The position numbers and the translations under genes were made by a program. From Kosakonia sacchari SP1 (lineage in GTDB: Bacteria; Pseudomonadota; Gammaproteobacteria; Enterobacterales; Enterobacteriaceae), in NCBI RefSeq assembly GCF_000300455.3, contig NZ_CP007215.2:992001-1056000 (forward strand): a stretch of DNA of 64,000 bases, in the 5' to 3' direction. Positions 27,130-35,265 of the stretch are shown here, one piece after another. The notes under the pieces were generated by a model, which was not told the DNA's origin, searched no databases, and was given only the letters and a program-made list of their open reading frames with translations. Numbering within the stretch: the stretch's first letter is position 1; each line of letters begins with the position of its first letter.

Positions 27130-28506
27130 CTATTTATTTAGCGCCAGCGTAAAGCCAAAGGTATTTTCGCCATTCTGGCTGGTGGCAAAGACATCACCGC
27201 CATGCATTTGCGCCACCGCTTTGACAATCGACAGCCCAAGCCCGTGGTTGGTATCGCTTTGCGTTCTGGCGTGATCGGCGCGGTAAAAGCGCTCAAATAA
27301 TCTTTCCAGGTGGTGACTTTCAATAGCATCGCCGTAATTTTTAACGCTCACCGTCGCATGCTGGTCATTGCTGGTTAAAGTGACCGTAACCTGGCTGTTT
27401 TCATAGGCGTAGCGGGCGCTGTTTTCCAGCAAATTGGCGAGCGAGCGGGTAAACAGCCGCCTGTCGACGCAGATCTGAACATCACCTTCGATCAGCAACT
27501 GCAAATGGCGATCGGTGAACGACGGTTCGGTATATTCGGCCGTTTTTAACGCCTCCTCGCGCAGCGACACTTGCGAAAGCTGCGCCGGATGTTTGCCGGT
27601 TTGCGCATGGGACAAAAACAGCATGTCGTTGACGATCGACGTCATGCGGTTTACCTCCTCAAGGTTTGATTCGAGGCAGGCTTCGAGCTCCTCATGGCTG
27701 CGTTTGCGCGAAAGGGCTAATTGCGTCTGGCCGAGAATGCTCGAGAGCGGCGTTCTCAACTCGTGCGCCACATCGGCGTTAAAACTTTCCAGTTGTCGCC
27801 ATGCGGTTTGCTGGCGGGCAAGCACGCCGTTAAAGGCTTCTGCCAGACCCTGCAACTCCTGCGGCAGCGCGGTGGCGTCCAATCGCTGGCCGTCAACCCC
27901 CGGCGCAAGTTCACGCGCCTGCTGGCTGAGAAGTTCCACCGGTTGCATCCCCTGGCGGGAGATGACAAAGCCTAAAAAAGTCACGAACAGCACGCCCATG
28001 GTGGTGATAAAAATCAGCACCTGGGTAAATTCATTCAGCGTGCCCATATACGGCGTAGAGTCGATAGAAACCACGAAATGCAGCGGCGTTACACCGTCGC
28101 GGTAATTAATCGTTTTGGTCAGAATGAACAGTGGACACTGGTCGGTTTTTTCCCGGTTTATGCGGCTAAAACCATCGGCTAGCGCGTTGAGATCGATCTC
28201 TTTTGGCGGCTCGCCACCCACTTGCAGCGTCGGATCGCTGCTTAAAATCCAGTAGTGAACGCGCCCGCCTTCTGAGTTACTCAGGCTCATTAGCTTGGTT
28301 TTGAGTTCGTCGAGTTCATGGTGATTAAACTTGGAAACGATCAACGGCTCCACCAGTGAGTAGCGGAACATTAACTCGTTATGCATCTGTTTATTTAGCG
28401 ATTCGCGCAGCGACTCCCGCAGGCAAAGCGCATAGGCGAGGGCAATACATAAGGTGACCACCGCAAACGTCAGCGCCAGTTTGCGGGAAATAGAACGTTT
28501 AAACAT
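27130..28506 (-). CDS. Heavy-metal/HprS-type sensor histidine kinase
   Basis: The 458-residue kinase has an N-terminal membrane helix (~12-32), a periplasmic sensor (~35-160), a second helix (~163-185) and HAMP. HisKA has the phosphorylated His in DVAHELRTPLSSI. HATPase has N (LLENSARYAY) and G (NHGLGLSIV) boxes. It belongs to the CusS/PcoS/HprS family (copper or H2O2 sensing). Its start overlaps the end of the regulator gene by 8 nt, so both are translated together. Confidence 0.92.
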   Translation of the reverse strand: MFKRSISRKLALTFAVVTLCIALAYALCLRESLRESLNKQMHNELMFRYSLVEPLIVSKFNHHELDELKTKLMSLSNSEGGRVHYWILSSDPTLQVGGEPPKEIDLNALADGFSRINREKTDQCPLFILTKTINYRDGVTPLHFVVSIDSTPYMGTLNEFTQVLIFITTMGVLFVTFLGFVISRQGMQPVELLSQQARELAPGVDGQRLDATALPQELQGLAEAFNGVLARQQTAWRQLESFNADVAHELRTPLSSILGQTQLALSRKRSHEELEACLESNLEEVNRMTSIVNDMLFLSHAQTGKHPAQLSQVSLREEALKTAEYTEPSFTDRHLQLLIEGDVQICVDRRLFTRSLANLLENSARYAYENSQVTVTLTSNDQHATVSVKNYGDAIESHHLERLFERFYRADHARTQSDTNHGLGLSIVKAVAQMHGGDVFATSQNGENTFGFTLALNK

Positions 28507-29206
28507 ATGCACTCATTTTGCCAGGATCGTCGTCGCGATACTCAAGGATGTAACCCATGCCGCGCACGGTATGCAGCAGCTTCTCTTCAAACGGGGAGTC
28601 GATTTTGGCGCGTAAACGTTTGATAGCGACTTCGACAATATTGGCGTCGCTTTCAAAGTTCATATCCCAGACCTGCTCGGCAATCATCATCTTCGACAGC
28701 ACTTCCCCCTGGTGCCTGGCGAGCAGACTTAACAGGGCGAACTCCTTTTGCGTCAGGTCGATGCGCGTACCGTTGCGGTAAACTTTGCGCGCGAGCAGAT
28801 CGAGTTGCAGGTTGTGGACCTGCAACTGAGAAATATCGAGCCCATCGGTTGGTCGGCGACGCAGCAGCGCCTGAATGCGGGCCACCAGCTCAATCAGTGA
28901 AAACGGTTTGGTCAGGTAATCATCCGCGCCCAGTCGCAGCCCTTTAACCCGCTCATCAAGCGAACCGCGCGCGGAAAGCATCAGCACCGGCGTCTGTTTC
29001 AGTTTGCGCAGGCTGGTAATGACGGTATACCCGTCCATCGACGGCAGCATGACATCCAGAATAATGGCGTCGTAATCCATCTCCGTTGCCAGAAACAACC
29101 CCTCGCGTCCGTCGGCGCAGACATCGACGTTGTAACCCTGCTCGCGAAGCGCGGTGTTGATGTAAGACGAAATTTTCTCTTCATCTTCGATTAAAAGGAG
29201 TTTCAT
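28499..29206 (-). CDS. OmpR-type response regulator, CusR/HprR group
   Basis: The 235 residues have a receiver domain with phospho-acceptor Asp in AIILDVMLPSMDG (~51), Thr/Ser in LMLSARG and Lys in LTKPF. A winged-helix effector domain (~128-225, HTVRGMGYILE) follows. This is the CusR/HprR type of heavy-metal or oxidant response regulator. A matching inverted box lies in the divergent region toward the yceI-like gene. Confidence 0.93.
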   Translation of the reverse strand: MKLLLIEDEEKISSYINTALREQGYNVDVCADGREGLFLATEMDYDAIILDVMLPSMDGYTVITSLRKLKQTPVLMLSARGSLDERVKGLRLGADDYLTKPFSLIELVARIQALLRRRPTDGLDISQLQVHNLQLDLLARKVYRNGTRIDLTQKEFALLSLLARHQGEVLSKMMIAEQVWDMNFESDANIVEVAIKRLRAKIDSPFEEKLLHTVRGMGYILEYRDDDPGKMSAYV

Positions 29207-29280
29207 GACGCTGGCCCTGATGATTACCTATAACTGACGCCAATAATATAAAGCGTTGCCGCTAACAATTGCCTGACCGT

Positions 29281-29302
29281 TAACTGACAATTTTGTAAGC
29301 AA
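29281..29302 (+). promoter_or_regulatory. CusR/HprR-type box between regulator and YceI-family gene
   Basis: TGACAATTTTGTAA (29285-29298) matches the CusR-type core TGACAA-N2-TTGTCA at all but one position. The box lies in the 166-bp divergent region, 74 nt before the YceI-family ATG. It is followed by a -10-like TATAAC (29311-29316), so it likely activates that gene and perhaps the regulator. Confidence 0.65.
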
Positions 29303-29372
29303 AAGACGTTATAACGAATAAAATTCCCGCCTGGTGCGTTTACGGGGTATCTGCAATCGGGAGAATCCATTT

Positions 29373-29942
29373 ATGAAACGCATTATTCCGGCCATGATGA
29401 TTGGTCTTTTAAGCGCGCCGGGAGCACAGGCGATGCCGCTCAGCTACCGCATCGCCACGCCGGCAACCACGGTTGCGCTCTCCTGGCACGCCTTTGGCGG
29501 CGTTTCACAGGCGCATCTTGAAGGGGTGAGTGGCGACGTGACGCTGAACCCGGCAAAGGAGATTGAGGATCGCATCAACGTGACGATCCCCGTTGCGACA
29601 CTTATCGCCTCTAACAGCCTGCTGACTTACCAGTTGAAAAGCAGCCTGTTTTTTGATGCGGAGCACTACCCGACAATCGCCTTTAGCAGTAGCCGAGTGG
29701 TGGATTTAGGCGACGGGCATTTCCGGGTTTTTGGTTCGCTGGCGGTAAAAAATGTTCGCCGCCCGGTGATCCTCGACGCCACGCTGCGAAAACAGGGCAG
29801 GGAGGATTCGGGGCAACTTTCGCTGCATGCCACCACCGCTATCTCCCGTTCGGCATTTAACATGGATAAGTTCGCCATGCTGGTGGACGACACGGTAACG
29901 ATAAATATTGAAATCCATGCGCAAACCCGCCAGCCAGCGTAA
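29373..29942 (+). CDS. YceI-family periplasmic protein
   Basis: The ATG at 29373 (GGGAGA upstream) gives 189 residues with a signal peptide ending at AQA (~19). The YceI lipocalin-like barrel follows: TTVALSWHAFGGVSQAHLE, SSLFFDAEHYPTIAFSSS and the VRRPVILDATL strand. YceI proteins bind isoprenoid-type lipids in the periplasm; some respond to base or peroxide. The neighbouring two-component system and box suggest stress control. Confidence 0.9.
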   Translation: MKRIIPAMMIGLLSAPGAQAMPLSYRIATPATTVALSWHAFGGVSQAHLEGVSGDVTLNPAKEIEDRINVTIPVATLIASNSLLTYQLKSSLFFDAEHYPTIAFSSSRVVDLGDGHFRVFGSLAVKNVRRPVILDATLRKQGREDSGQLSLHATTAISRSAFNMDKFAMLVDDTVTINIEIHAQTRQPA

Positions 29943-29959
29943 ACCGTGACGGGCAGGAC

Positions 29960-30745
29960 TTATGACAGCGCGGCGTGCAGCGCCTGCGCGTGTTGTGCCA
30001 ATTGTGGCGGTGGGTTCCGGCCTATCAGCACAAATTGATAGCCGCGCTGATGCCACCAGACGAGGTGCATATCGTGGCGATTTTCAGGTGTTAAGGCGCG
30101 CGTTTGGGAATGTCGTTCCGGCGAAATACACAGCGCCATCGGGCCATATTCCGCATCCATCCACGCGATTTGCGCAATCGAGGTGCTGTCATAACGCAGC
30201 ATGCGCACCATTTTCAGTTCTGCGCCGGTCAGAGCAAGTTGCGCCACCTTCACGCTTAAGCCGATATCCTGTGCCGTGCGCGCCAACCCGCGTTGCAATG
30301 CCGTGGGCGAGCTGTCTGCATCCAGCAGTGTTTCCGCGCTATACAGCGACATGTATTGCGCTTCGAGATCGCGGATTTTCTCGCTCTCATCACGCGCCGC
30401 CGCCAGTGGCCTTGCGAAATAGCCAAGCCCGCTACCGATAACCAGAAAACTGAGCGACGCGGCAATCAGCGAACGGCGGCTGACGCCTGTGGATGAGCGG
30501 GGCGACGCCAGCAGATCGTTTAATCGAGCCTGCATCCGTGCTGCGGGAGCTTCATCAAGCAGCGGTGCAAACGCCTCGGCAAAATCCGCAGGGTTTTGTC
30601 TTAGCGCCTCGGTACGGCTGGCGAGCTGTTCGTCTTGTGCAAGCTGGCTCTCAAATTGTTGCGCATCCGCTTCACTCATCTCACCATCGAGCCAGGCGAC
30701 AATCGCGTCATCCTGGTAGGGCGGTGTAAATATTCTGGGTTTCAC
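29960..30745 (-). CDS. Anti-sigma factor, membrane-anchored
   Basis: The 261-residue protein has a cytosolic N-terminal anti-sigma-like helical part (DDAIVAWLDGEMSEADAQQFE). A single membrane helix (~100-118, LIAASLSFLVIGSGLGYF) is followed by a periplasmic domain. Its start overlaps the sigma gene stop (ATGA), the usual layout for a sigma factor and its membrane-bound inhibitor. The signal it answers is unknown. Confidence 0.85.
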   Translation of the reverse strand: MKPRIFTPPYQDDAIVAWLDGEMSEADAQQFESQLAQDEQLASRTEALRQNPADFAEAFAPLLDEAPAARMQARLNDLLASPRSSTGVSRRSLIAASLSFLVIGSGLGYFARPLAAARDESEKIRDLEAQYMSLYSAETLLDADSSPTALQRGLARTAQDIGLSVKVAQLALTGAELKMVRMLRYDSTSIAQIAWMDAEYGPMALCISPERHSQTRALTPENRHDMHLVWWHQRGYQFVLIGRNPPPQLAQHAQALHAALS

Positions 30746-31299
30746 GAGCGTTTCTCCTGGGGTTTTGGCGGCGTAGTGGCTTTTTTCGCCAGCGTCGCGC
30801 GTGCGCTCGCCAGCCGACTCATGATCGTGCCGATAGGCACTGCGAGGGTGTCTGCCGCTTCCTGATAGGTAAACCCTTCGACATAAACCAGAAATACGGT
30901 ATTGCGCTGCGCCTCCGGCAGCGCGCTGACGTGCTGCATGACTTTCGCATAATGCCGCCGCGTGTCATCCTGGTCGTGGGTATCCGCCGCCTGCAGTTCG
31001 TCGCTCTCCACAAAACCTTGCCCCATCCGCACGCGGCGCGCGCGCAGATCGGAGATCCAGATCGAGTGCAGAATGGCGAACAGCCAGCCGTCTATGCGTG
31101 TACCGGGGGTAAATTGCGCACTCTTTTCCAGCGCGCGAACGCAGGTCGACTGCACCAGTTCTTCGGCAACCTCGCGGTTGCGCGACAGAACCAGCCCGTA
31201 GCGCCACAGGCGTGTCAGATGTGCAGCAAGTTGCTGGCGAACGTCACTGGTGGTGATTTTGCGCTCCTCGCACCGGTAGTCAGGACTCAGGGTGACCAT
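30742..31299 (-). CDS. ECF-type RNA polymerase sigma factor
   Basis: From the ATG at 31299 the protein has 185 residues. Region 2 (LTRLWRYGLVLSRNREVAEELVQ, then FAILHSIWISDLR) and region 4 (LPEAQRNTVFLVYVEGFTYQEAADTLAVP with IGTIMSRLASAR) are present, as in ECF sigma factors. The start lies within the last codons of the upstream TPR gene (20-nt overlap), and the stop overlaps the anti-sigma gene. It likely drives its own operon. Confidence 0.92.
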   Translation of the reverse strand: MVTLSPDYRCEERKITTSDVRQQLAAHLTRLWRYGLVLSRNREVAEELVQSTCVRALEKSAQFTPGTRIDGWLFAILHSIWISDLRARRVRMGQGFVESDELQAADTHDQDDTRRHYAKVMQHVSALPEAQRNTVFLVYVEGFTYQEAADTLAVPIGTIMSRLASARATLAKKATTPPKPQEKRS

Positions 31300-31801
31300 T
31301 AATCGCCGCCTGCAAATCGCGATACTCCTCGCATTGCACACCGCACAGCGTGGCGATGGTCTTCAGTTGCTCTTTTGCCAGATCCGGGCGGCCTTTCACC
31401 AGCCACGCTTCACCGAGATATTCACGCACTTTCGCATACTGCGGGTTGAGCGCCAGCGAACGCTGATAATAGCCAATGCCTTCATCGGTGCGACCCAGTT
31501 TGCGTGTGGCGTAACCCCGGTAGTTCCAGGCTTCGGCGGTATTGGCGTTTTTCAACGTATCCAACAGATTCAGCGCCGCCTGATACTCCCCTTTTTTCGC
31601 CAGATGATAAGCATAATGGGTTTTATCATCGTCACTGAGGCGGCTGCTTTTTTCCGCCACACACTGTTTGAGCGTGCTGTCATAAACCTGCCCGCTCGGG
31701 CAGTCTGGCGTTTTACTGTTGGTATTATCGTCTCCGGCGGCAAAAACCTGCGTGGCAGGCAGCAAAAATAGCGACAGTAATAGCGGGGCGAGCATTTTCA
31801 T
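31280..31801 (-). CDS. Secreted TPR protein, first gene of the ECF operon
   Basis: The 173-residue protein has a signal peptide (cleavage near VFA-AG, ~22), a short Cys-containing segment (CPSGQVYDSTLKQC) and about two to three tetratricopeptide repeats (~62-150; EAWNYRGYATRKLGRTDEGI). TPR proteins bind partner proteins. Its position before the sigma and anti-sigma genes with overlaps suggests a role in sensing or in the response itself. Confidence 0.88.
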   Translation of the reverse strand: MKMLAPLLLSLFLLPATQVFAAGDDNTNSKTPDCPSGQVYDSTLKQCVAEKSSRLSDDDKTHYAYHLAKKGEYQAALNLLDTLKNANTAEAWNYRGYATRKLGRTDEGIGYYQRSLALNPQYAKVREYLGEAWLVKGRPDLAKEQLKTIATLCGVQCEEYRDLQAAINGHPES

Positions 31802-31988
31802 TTTGAGTTCCTTCGGTAGCGTGAGTAGTGAGTTAACGCCGCAGTGGCGATTTCTATTCGAAAAAAATCACTTCCCCGCAAAGCGCTGCTGATGCGGGCG
31901 ACATCACCGTTGCGTCACACATCCGGTTTATAATTTCATACGGCGTGTCGCGGTAATGTGAGTCTCTGATTCCGGCGGAGGGTAAACC

Positions 31989-33653
31989 ATGCGTGTTAGC
32001 GGGCAGCAAGGTGAATTAACGGCATTAGCGGTGGCGGGCAGTTATGTGGTGTTGCTGGGCTGGGATATGCCAGAACAGCACATCCTCGCCGGTAATATTC
32101 TCGGTTTCGCCATTCAGCGCACGCGAAAAAGCGACGGGGAGGTTATCTGGTTAAGCGGTATGAAAACCTTCGCCAGCGTCGAGCCGACGCCCGCGCCAGG
32201 CGTGCCGGTCTCCTCGTTCAAACACCCTTTCCAGACCTTTCAATGGTCTGATTACAGTGTTTCGCCCAATACCGAATATAACTACAAGATTGTCGCCATG
32301 CGCGGGCCTGCCGGGGCGTTAACGCCGGGCGATGCGGTGCAACTGACGGTACTAACCGAGCCGGTGGATAACGGCGAGCACGCGATTTTCTTCAACCGTG
32401 GGGCGATCGCCTCCCAGGAGTATGCCCGGCGCTTTCACAATGCCAGCCCGGCGGAGATTGGCGATGCGGCCTGGAAGTGGCTGTCGCGCGGCCTGCTTGA
32501 GGGGCTGGAGCGGTTTATCGGCCAGGCGGATAAAGGTGATGAGTTGCACGGTGCCATTTTTGAATTCAAAAACAGCCGCATTTACGAGGCGTTAAAAAGC
32601 GCCGCCGCGCGCGGCACGACCGTGAGCGTGATCTACGATGGCGACTCGCAGCGCGAGTCCAATGAAAAACATCTGGCGCACAGCGGCATCGAGGCGCTGA
32701 CGCACCCGCGCATACACTCTGGTCGCTATATGCATAACAAGTTCTTCGTTTTTCGGCGCCAGGGTGTGTCGCAGCAGGTGTGGACCGGCTCCACTAATCT
32801 CAGCGAAAACGGCATTTTTGGTCACTCGAATAATGCGCACATCGTTCGCGATCCCCGCGTGGCAGAGCAGTATGAAACCTACTGGCAATTACTGTTGCAG
32901 GATTTAACCCGCGCGCCAACGGCGAAAAAAGTCGAAACGATCACCGCCGCGCCGCCGGTTCCCTGGCGTGATGAAGTCAGTACCGTCTTTTCGCCGCGTA
33001 CTTCGCTTACCGCGCTGGAGTGGTACGCCAAACTGGCGGCGGACGCGCAACGAGCGCTCTTTGGCACGTTCGCCTTCGGCATGAACAAACTGTTTGTTCC
33101 CGCCTGGGATCGCACCGATGAGGTGTTACGCTTCGCCCTGCTGGAGAAAAAAGGTTCCGGCAGTCAGTACAAGCAACAAGCGGCGGAAATCGACCGTATC
33201 CGCAAACATCCAAATGTCACCATCGCCGTTGGGCAGAACCTGGTGCTGAACGCCTTTGACCGCTGGCTGAAAGAGATTGAAAGCCCGGTAGAAGAGACGC
33301 ACGTCACGTACGTTCACACTAAATATTTGCTGATCGACCCGCTTGGTCCGGAGCCGATTGTGATTGTCGGTTCGGCGAATTTTTCCGCCGCCTCCACCGA
33401 CACCAATGATGAAAACATGTTGGTGATCAAGGGCAACGCTGCCGTGGCAGACGTTTATCTTGGTGAGTTTATGCGCCTCTTTACCCACTATGCGTTTCGT
33501 GAGTCGGTGGCGCGCTCGCAACAACGCATCATTGCGGGCGCGGTGTCGCCAAAATACCTGTACGAAACCACGCAGTGGATTGATGCCGCTTCCGGGTATT
33601 TTGTCGCCGGTAGCGACCGCGCCCTGCGTCGACGCTACTTTTCCGGCCAGTAA
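31989..33653 (+). CDS. Phospholipase D-like domain protein
   Basis: The 554-residue protein has two HKD-like motifs: HNKFFVFRRQG with WTGSTNLS (~252-278), and HTKYLLIDPLG with VGSANFS (~440-465). Each HKD half supplies His and Lys; together they form one active site. The N-terminal ~120 residues look like a fibronectin-type beta module (NTEYNYKIVAMRG). No signal peptide is seen, so the protein may be cytosolic, a nuclease or phospholipase, or a secreted effector. It stands alone between terminators. Confidence 0.85.
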   Translation: MRVSGQQGELTALAVAGSYVVLLGWDMPEQHILAGNILGFAIQRTRKSDGEVIWLSGMKTFASVEPTPAPGVPVSSFKHPFQTFQWSDYSVSPNTEYNYKIVAMRGPAGALTPGDAVQLTVLTEPVDNGEHAIFFNRGAIASQEYARRFHNASPAEIGDAAWKWLSRGLLEGLERFIGQADKGDELHGAIFEFKNSRIYEALKSAAARGTTVSVIYDGDSQRESNEKHLAHSGIEALTHPRIHSGRYMHNKFFVFRRQGVSQQVWTGSTNLSENGIFGHSNNAHIVRDPRVAEQYETYWQLLLQDLTRAPTAKKVETITAAPPVPWRDEVSTVFSPRTSLTALEWYAKLAADAQRALFGTFAFGMNKLFVPAWDRTDEVLRFALLEKKGSGSQYKQQAAEIDRIRKHPNVTIAVGQNLVLNAFDRWLKEIESPVEETHVTYVHTKYLLIDPLGPEPIVIVGSANFSAASTDTNDENMLVIKGNAAVADVYLGEFMRLFTHYAFRESVARSQQRIIAGAVSPKYLYETTQWIDAASGYFVAGSDRALRRRYFSGQ

Positions 33654-33686
33654 ACCGCGGCAAAATGGCGGTGGCAGCAAATAATT

Positions 33687-33721
33687 GCCGGTGGCGATAG
33701 TTTCGCCGCCGGTCTTTTTTT
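33687..33721 (+). terminator. Terminator of the PLD-like gene
   Basis: A GC-rich stem (CCGGTGGCGA with TCGCCGCCGG) is followed by TCTTTTTTT, about 33 nt after the stop codon. Confidence 0.85.
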
Positions 33722-33856
33722 CTGCCTTTGTTCGGCCTGATAAAAAGCGAAATAACCGCTAATAAAGCGCAACGGCGAGGATATTTTGCTTAAGTGCGAT
33801 AAAAAGCAAAGAAATGCGGTGCTTATCCTTCTCGATGTGGATGATGCTTATCCGTC

Positions 33857-33882
33857 AAACCCGCCTGTGTAGCGGGTTTTTT
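33857..33882 (+). terminator. Second terminator-like hairpin
   Basis: AACCCGC and GCGGGTT form a short stem followed by a T run. It lies between the PLD-like gene and the convergent oxidoreductase. Confidence 0.75.
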
Positions 33883-33899
33883 CAGATAAAGAGAGAAGT

Positions 33900-34496
33900 T
33901 TACTGCTGGTGAGTAAATATTCTCTCGCCAATTTTTTGCGCCTCATTTAATAACGCCTCCGGCGTGCCGAAATCAGGCAGCATCAGTGTGGCGTTGGTGC
34001 GGACCGGCGCGCCGCAATAATCAAAAATCCCGTGGGCGATTTGCGTGTTCCAGGCTTGCGCATAACCATGTTTTTCAAACGTTTTCATATCTGAACCGCC
34101 GAGCGCAAGCAGATGCACAGGCAAATGCCCCAGTTTGCCGGACACCTTGCCGTTTGCGCCCTCTTCATAGGCCCAGCCGTTGGAAAAGACCCGATCAATC
34201 CAGCCTTTTAACAGACCCGGCATCGTCCACCAGTAAATGGGAAATACCAGTACCAGCGCATCGGCTCTTGCGATGCGCGCCTGCTCGGCCAGCACATCGG
34301 CAGGCAGCGGCGCGCCTTCACTGAAAGCAGCGTGATCGGCTGCAGAAAACAGGGGATTAAAGCCTTCTTGCGCAAGATCGGCAAACTCCACGCTATTTTC
34401 CGGCGTTTCGCCCGTTATTCCCGCCGCAACCGCCTGCGCCGCGCGATGGGTTAACGAGCTTGCTAAAGGGTGAGAAACCACGATTAACGCATGCAT
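33900..34496 (-). CDS. NAD(P)H-dependent oxidoreductase (flavodoxin-like quinone reductase)
   Basis: From the ATG at 34496, behind GGAGG, the gene encodes 198 residues. They match the KefF/NQO1-type fold: ALIVVSHPLASSLTHRAAQ (FMN/FAD loop), VLVFPIYWWTMPGLLKGWIDRVF and the glycine-rich ALGGSD. It reduces quinones or azo/nitro compounds with NAD(P)H. It is divergent from a TetR repressor gene, with a large palindrome between, so it is probably induced by the ligand of that repressor. Confidence 0.9.
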   Translation of the reverse strand: MHALIVVSHPLASSLTHRAAQAVAAGITGETPENSVEFADLAQEGFNPLFSAADHAAFSEGAPLPADVLAEQARIARADALVLVFPIYWWTMPGLLKGWIDRVFSNGWAYEEGANGKVSGKLGHLPVHLLALGGSDMKTFEKHGYAQAWNTQIAHGIFDYCGAPVRTNATLMLPDFGTPEALLNEAQKIGERIFTHQQ

Positions 34497-34537
34497 CTGA
34501 ACCTCCTCGATTGCCATCCGCCGTTAACGGACGTAGT

Positions 34538-34588
34538 CTTATATACTAAAAGTAACCTACCATTAGTAAGTTACTTTTAGTATATAAG
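34538..34588. promoter_or_regulatory. Large operator palindrome between oxidoreductase and TetR gene
   Basis: The left arm 34538-34556 and the right arm GTTACTTTTAGTATATAAG (34570-34588) are perfect 19-bp inverted repeats with a 13-nt centre. They overlap likely promoters of both divergent genes, so this is the probable TetR binding site. Confidence 0.85.
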
Positions 34589-34608
34589 CCTGTCAAGGGA
34601 GAAACATC

Positions 34609-35205
34609 ATGCCGGAAACGCGTGTGCGTCAGCGCTTGTCGCGGGAAGAGCGTTATTCGCAGCTTGTCGATGTCGCGTGGCACATTATTCGCGAAGAGGG
34701 CACCGAAGCACTGACGCTCGGCCATCTGGCGGAGTTAGCCGGTGTCACTAAGCCGGTGGTGTACGATCATTTCACCAGCCGTTCCGGGCTGCTGGCGGCG
34801 CTCTATCGTGAATATGATCAGCGCCAGAACCGCAAAATGGATGATGCGCTGGCAAAGACCGCGCCGGAACTCGCCGCGCGCGCGTTGGTTATCGCTACCG
34901 CTTATATTGAGTGCGTGCTGTTTCAGGGGCGCGAAATGCCAAGTTTACTGGCGGCGCTTGCCGGTACGCCGGAACTGGAAACTATCCGCCGCGAATACGC
35001 CGTCGATTTCATCGGCAAGTGCCGCACCCTGTTCGCGCCATTTTGTGGCGAACCGCTGCGTGATGCGCCGCTGTGGGCCATGCTGGGTGCCGCCGAAGGA
35101 CTCGCTTGGGCGGCGGTGCAGGGCGCTATCAGCGAGTTGCAGGCGAAAGAGGAGCTTTGTGCGGTCATTATCGCCATGGTACGTGCGACGCTGCCGCGCA
35201 GCTAA
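34609..35205 (+). CDS. TetR/AcrR-family repressor
   Basis: The 198-residue protein has an N-terminal helix-turn-helix (RYSQLVDVAWHIIREEG, ALTLGHLAELAGVTKPVVYDHF, ~12-55) and a helical ligand-binding domain. GGGAGA lies before the ATG. The 51-bp palindrome upstream fits autoregulation and control of the divergent quinone reductase. Confidence 0.9.
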   Translation: MPETRVRQRLSREERYSQLVDVAWHIIREEGTEALTLGHLAELAGVTKPVVYDHFTSRSGLLAALYREYDQRQNRKMDDALAKTAPELAARALVIATAYIECVLFQGREMPSLLAALAGTPELETIRREYAVDFIGKCRTLFAPFCGEPLRDAPLWAMLGAAEGLAWAAVQGAISELQAKEELCAVIIAMVRATLPRS

Positions 35206-35217
35206 CGCTGTTCTACC

Positions 35218-35233
35218 TGGCGCGCGCCTTGCA
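35218..35233 (+). promoter_or_regulatory. Sigma-54 promoter of nasR
   Basis: TGGCGC-N5-TTGCA with GG (35219-35220) and GC (35231-35232) exactly 10 nt apart matches the sigma-54 -24/-12 consensus. The start of transcription would be near 35244, 22 nt before the nasR ATG. NtrC control fits nitrogen assimilation. Confidence 0.75.
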
Positions 35234-35265
35234 TCAGGGAAGCAGGACTTCCCTGGAGCATACGC

